This document shows positions 32,347-32,915 of a stretch of 32,915 nt of DNA, piece after piece. This stretch comes from DASSBR01 sp035701285. Lineage in GTDB: Bacteria > Pseudomonadota > Gammaproteobacteria > Natronospirales > DASSBR01. The position numbers and the translations under genes are program-made. Each line of letters opens with the position of its first letter. Position 1 is the stretch's first letter. The notes beneath the pieces were generated by a model. It made no database searches and was not told the DNA's origin. It saw only the letters and a program-made list of their open reading frames with translations. The DNA lies in the NCBI GenBank assembly GCA_035701285.1, contig DASSNT010000045.1:1-32915 (forward strand), read 5' to 3'.

Positions 32347-32915
32347 TTAACCTGCTCTAACGATGCGACCGGTGGCGGCATCGCGGATTTCCGTCGGCCT
32401 GGTGCGGCCGCCGAGCGGACCGGACAGGATGAAGTCGACTGCACCGCCGAGACGCCTGCGCACCGTCAGCGCCGAGTGCGCCGCCGGGTGCCCGCTGAGA
32501 TTGGCGCTGGTGGAGATCAGCGCCTGGTCGCAGGTGTCGCACAAGGCGCGCACCAGCGGGTGGGCGCTGACCCGCGCGGCAAGTGTGTTGCGGCCGCCGG
32601 TAAGCCAGTCCGGTACGCCCGGTGCCGTCGGCAGCAGCCACGTCACCGGGCCGGGCCACGTTTCGGCTAACTGCTTTTCCGTCGCTGCCGGCAGGGGTTC
32701 GATATAGGGCGCGAGTTGATCGCGGCCCGCGGCAATCAAAATGAAGCCCTTGGCCGCATCTCGTCGCTTGATCCCCAGCAGCCGATCGATGGCATCAGGA
32801 TTCAGCGGATCGCAACCCAGCCCGTAAACGCCTTCGGTCGGGTAGGCGACGATGCCGCCGGCGTCAATCGTGCGGCGGGCGAGGCGGAGCTGCCAGGAGT
32901 CGGGCCGAGTCAGGA
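32347..32915 (-). CDS. tsaC: Threonylcarbamoyl-AMP synthase, 5' end cut by window
   Basis: TsaC/YrdC makes threonylcarbamoyl-AMP from threonine, bicarbonate and ATP for the t6A37 modification of tRNAs reading ANN codons. The frame reads in from the window edge (first full codon 32913-32911) and gives 188 residues, against 190 in E. coli TsaC, so only a few residues are missing. Motifs: IVAYPTEGVYGLGCDP, LLGIKRRDAAKGFIL, TWPGPVTWLLP and STSANLSGHPA, ending GGRTRPTEIRDAATGRIVRAG. A shorter start at 32739 would remove the conserved first half. It is followed by hemF. Confidence 0.95.
   Translation of the reverse strand, partial: LTRPDSWQLRLARRTIDAGGIVAYPTEGVYGLGCDPLNPDAIDRLLGIKRRDAAKGFILIAAGRDQLAPYIEPLPAATEKQLAETWPGPVTWLLPTAPGVPDWLTGGRNTLAARVSAHPLVRALCDTCDQALISTSANLSGHPAAHSALTVRRRLGGAVDFILSGPLGGRTRPTEIRDAATGRIVRAG

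Overview
The window looks like ordinary chromosome from a high-GC gammaproteobacterium, carrying several accessory insertions. The evidence is the atpG-atpD-atpC-glmU order with glmS nearby, a tsaC-hemF pair, and gammaproteobacterial-type Tag, ExoIII, glutathione reductase and Can proteins. HemB has the aspartate-type, magnesium-dependent metal site seen in Pseudomonas. The exact lineage cannot be fixed from the sequence alone; an uncultured Chromatiales/Xanthomonadales-like group is a guess. No rRNA, tRNA, CRISPR array, transposase or phage gene was seen.

Layout. 1-4266 (+): end of the ATP synthase operon, then glmU. 4277-8385 (-): a seven-gene Mrp/Mnh-type cation/proton antiporter operon (E-F-G-MbhD-B-C-D). 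It sits between glmU and glmS, lacks the large NuoL-like MrpA module, and has a one-base frameshift in mnhD. 8540-10950 (+): glmS and a SYLF lipoprotein. 11009-12928 (-): dadA-like and DedA genes. 13023-13559 (+): ferritin-like di-iron protein behind a 15-bp palindrome. 13569-14333 (-): exonuclease III. 14334-14593: a repeat-rich spacer. 14594-16525 (+): glutathione reductase and gamma-carbonic anhydrase. 16680-19235 (+): a secreted DJ-1/PfpI-like protein without its cysteine, a DUF1905/YdeI protein and a periplasmic-type ATP-dependent DNA ligase. 19236-23567 (-): BON lipoprotein, then hemB-DUF47-pit-aroE. 23679-25015 (+): tag overlapping a small protein kinase. 25027-28178: a LysR regulator divergent from a glutathionyl-hydroquinone-reductase-like GST, a LysE exporter and an NAD(P)H-FMN reductase. 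28201-30835 (-): Can carbonic anhydrase overlapping a GFA-family protein, and a secreted TPR protein. 30883-32915 (-): tsaC (5' end cut by the window edge), hemF and a VOC protein.

Themes. Energy and envelope building (ATP synthase, GlmU, GlmS) occupy the left end. Thiol, quinone and carbonyl chemistry recurs to the right (Gor, GST, FMN reductase, GFA, VOC). Heme synthesis appears twice (HemB, HemF), DNA repair three times (ExoIII, Tag, LigE) and carbonic anhydrase twice (gamma and beta). Most same-strand genes overlap by 1-8 bases, which implies translational coupling. No strongly supported new defence or mobile system was found. The items most worth a second look are the truncated Mrp operon, the Tag-kinase pair, the LysR-controlled quinone cassette, the cysteine-less DJ-1 protein and four kinds of intergenic repeat.
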